Positions 36,252 through 37,134 of a stretch of 37,134 nt of DNA are shown piece after piece (the stretch's first letter is position 1; each line of letters starts with the position of its first letter). Both the position numbers and the translations under genes were made by a program. The stretch comes from an uncultured Actinomycetes bacterium (lineage in GTDB: Bacteria > Actinomycetota > Coriobacteriia > Coriobacteriales > Atopobiaceae), in NCBI GenBank assembly GCA_900318935.1, contig ONMP01000004.1, positions 1 through 37,134 of the forward strand, in the 5' to 3' direction. Below the pieces are notes generated by a model. That model was not told the origin of the DNA. It made no database searches and saw only the letters and a program-made list of their open reading frames with translations.

Positions 36252-37044
36252 TTACCCCCTTTGATCGGCAGAGCGCCTTTGGAGGACGTGCTCCTTGAGC
36301 AAACGTACGATGGCCGCTCGCTGCGAGCTGGAGCTTCCCGTGCCCGAGACCATGCCCAGCACCTTGGTGCCTTGCGTTATGAGCTCCTTGGAGACCTTGG
36401 ACTCAATAAACTGCCGGGCCCATTCGGTGTCGTCGATGGTCTTCTCGCCGCGATGGATTCTCTCGAACACGTGGGCCGTTCCCTCGCCAATGATTGCCAC
36501 CACACTGCCGGCGATGGCCGCGTTGAGCACGCTGGCGGCGAGGTTGATGCCGGGTACGGCCTTGAGGGCGCCGATTGCCGCCTTGGCGGCCATGCTCACG
36601 GTGCCCTGCCTCCAGGATGGTGGCCACGAGCTGCTTTGAGGCGCTGTTGGACCCAATGCCATAGACTTTGGCGAGCGCGCCTATCATGCTGGTCTCCACG
36701 GGCGTCAGGATGAGTGCGTCCGAGATGGGCATGGGGACGGCGCCCACGGCAACGCCCGCCGCTGTCGAGGCGGCCACGATGCCACGCGCCATCGAGCGCT
36801 TGCGTCTGAGCTCGAACTCGGCGACGTCTTGCCGTGCGGCATGGATGCCCTCGGGAAGGAGCCGCACGGTCGTCTCGATAAGTGCGCTGATGCCGGTTGG
36901 CGCCACGAAGCCCGTTTGAGAGTAGCTGTACGGACTCGCGACCACGGGGATGACGTCGGCCACGCAGCGCTTGAGGCGCCGCCTGCGCGCGCATGTTTGG
37001 CGCACGAGCTCCACGTTTTGGTCGCGCTCCAGCTCGGCGTACGA
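36252..37044 (-). pseudogene. GTPase/DUF697 protein gene, 5'-truncated and frameshifted
   Basis: Two minus-strand frames together encode one recognisable protein. The upstream frame reads YAELERDQNVELV, then SQTGFVAPTGISALIETT (the end of a small GTPase domain, with the G5-type SA), then the two hydrophobic DUF697 helices (VGAVPMPISDALILTPVE). At about 36610 the frame breaks: dropping one G from a GGG run would continue EAGTVSMAAKAAIGALKAVPGI into the second frame, which ends at 36252. The G1-G4 motifs of the GTPase are absent because the 5' end is cut off near 37044, where the plus-strand epimerase-like gene begins. The single-base shift could be a sequencing error, but the missing 5' half argues for a real relic. 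Confidence 0.75.
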
Positions 37045-37077
37045 CTTAGTAAAACGGTTACATAGAAAGGCTCGATC

Positions 37078-37134
37078 ATGTCTCACAACGATAAGCTCCT
37101 CCTCCCCTCCATGATGTGCGCCGACTTTGGCTGC
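37078..37134 (+). CDS. Ribulose/allulose-phosphate 3-epimerase-like protein (N-terminus only)
   Basis: The ATG at 37078 follows a GAAAGG site and opens a plus-strand frame that runs off the window: MSHNDKLLLPSMMCADFGC. The PSMMCADF stretch matches the first beta strand and loop of ribulose-phosphate 3-epimerases (PSxxxADF), with the variant seen in ketohexose-phosphate relatives. Nineteen codons are visible, so the exact sugar specificity cannot be told. Confidence 0.6.
   Translation, partial: MSHNDKLLLPSMMCADFGC

Overview
The window is high-GC chromosomal DNA from an actinobacterium. The gene content and protein style suggest the class Coriobacteriia, near Olsenella/Atopobium/Collinsella. 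That placement is an inference from gene order, the lysyl-tRNA synthetase fusion and the anaerobic flavin/iron-sulfur enzymes; no 16S rRNA gene is present. Almost every gene lies on the minus strand, so transcription runs from the right end of the window to the left.

Positions 1-23264 hold a housekeeping block whose order is shared widely among Gram-positive bacteria. Read along the minus strand it is greA, lysS, clpC, disA, ispD, ispF, cysS, rlmB, yacP, tRNA-Thr, tRNA-Tyr/Thr/Met, tuf, rpmG, tRNA-Trp, secE, nusG, rplK, rplA, rplJ. Three places interrupt it. Around 5.2-6.4 kb there is an orphan plus-strand peptide gene with a double-glycine leader and a broken metallophosphoesterase gene. Around 10-14 kb there is a non-coding stretch with a large inverted repeat, a zinc-ribbon protein and a plus-strand DUF234-type ATPase. 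Around 19.8-20.5 kb there is degenerate sequence with a coding remnant. The lysyl-tRNA synthetase carries an unusual C-terminal HD hydrolase domain.

Positions 23304-27909 hold tatA, a small zinc ribbon, a membrane-anchored spermidine-synthase-like protein, a large membrane EAL protein and a Cof-type HAD phosphatase. The last four look like one operon.

Positions 28048-32376 encode three overlapping or closely spaced subunits (NuoE-like, NuoF-like and GltD/NfnB-like with extra Fe-S domains). Their sizes and domains match the Sporomusa-type electron-bifurcating transhydrogenase StnABC, which links NADH, NADPH and ferredoxin pools.

Positions 32530-36127 hold a two-gene cyclic-di-GMP operon: an HD-GYP receptor protein with a multi-spanning membrane domain, then a membrane GGDEF protein with a degenerate signature. 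With the EAL protein this gives three c-di-GMP-type proteins in 12 kb; disA adds c-di-AMP synthesis. The right edge holds a decayed GTPase/DUF697 gene and the first codons of a plus-strand pentulose-phosphate-epimerase-like gene.

A family of GC-rich palindromes built on GGGGAC/GTCCCC recurs between genes across the window, and a distinct long inverted repeat lies at 10.3-10.5 kb. Clear sigma-A-type promoters are visible before rplJ, rpmG and the tRNA-tuf unit, and an L10-leader-like attenuator precedes rplJ. I found no CRISPR array, intact insertion sequence, prophage or rRNA gene.
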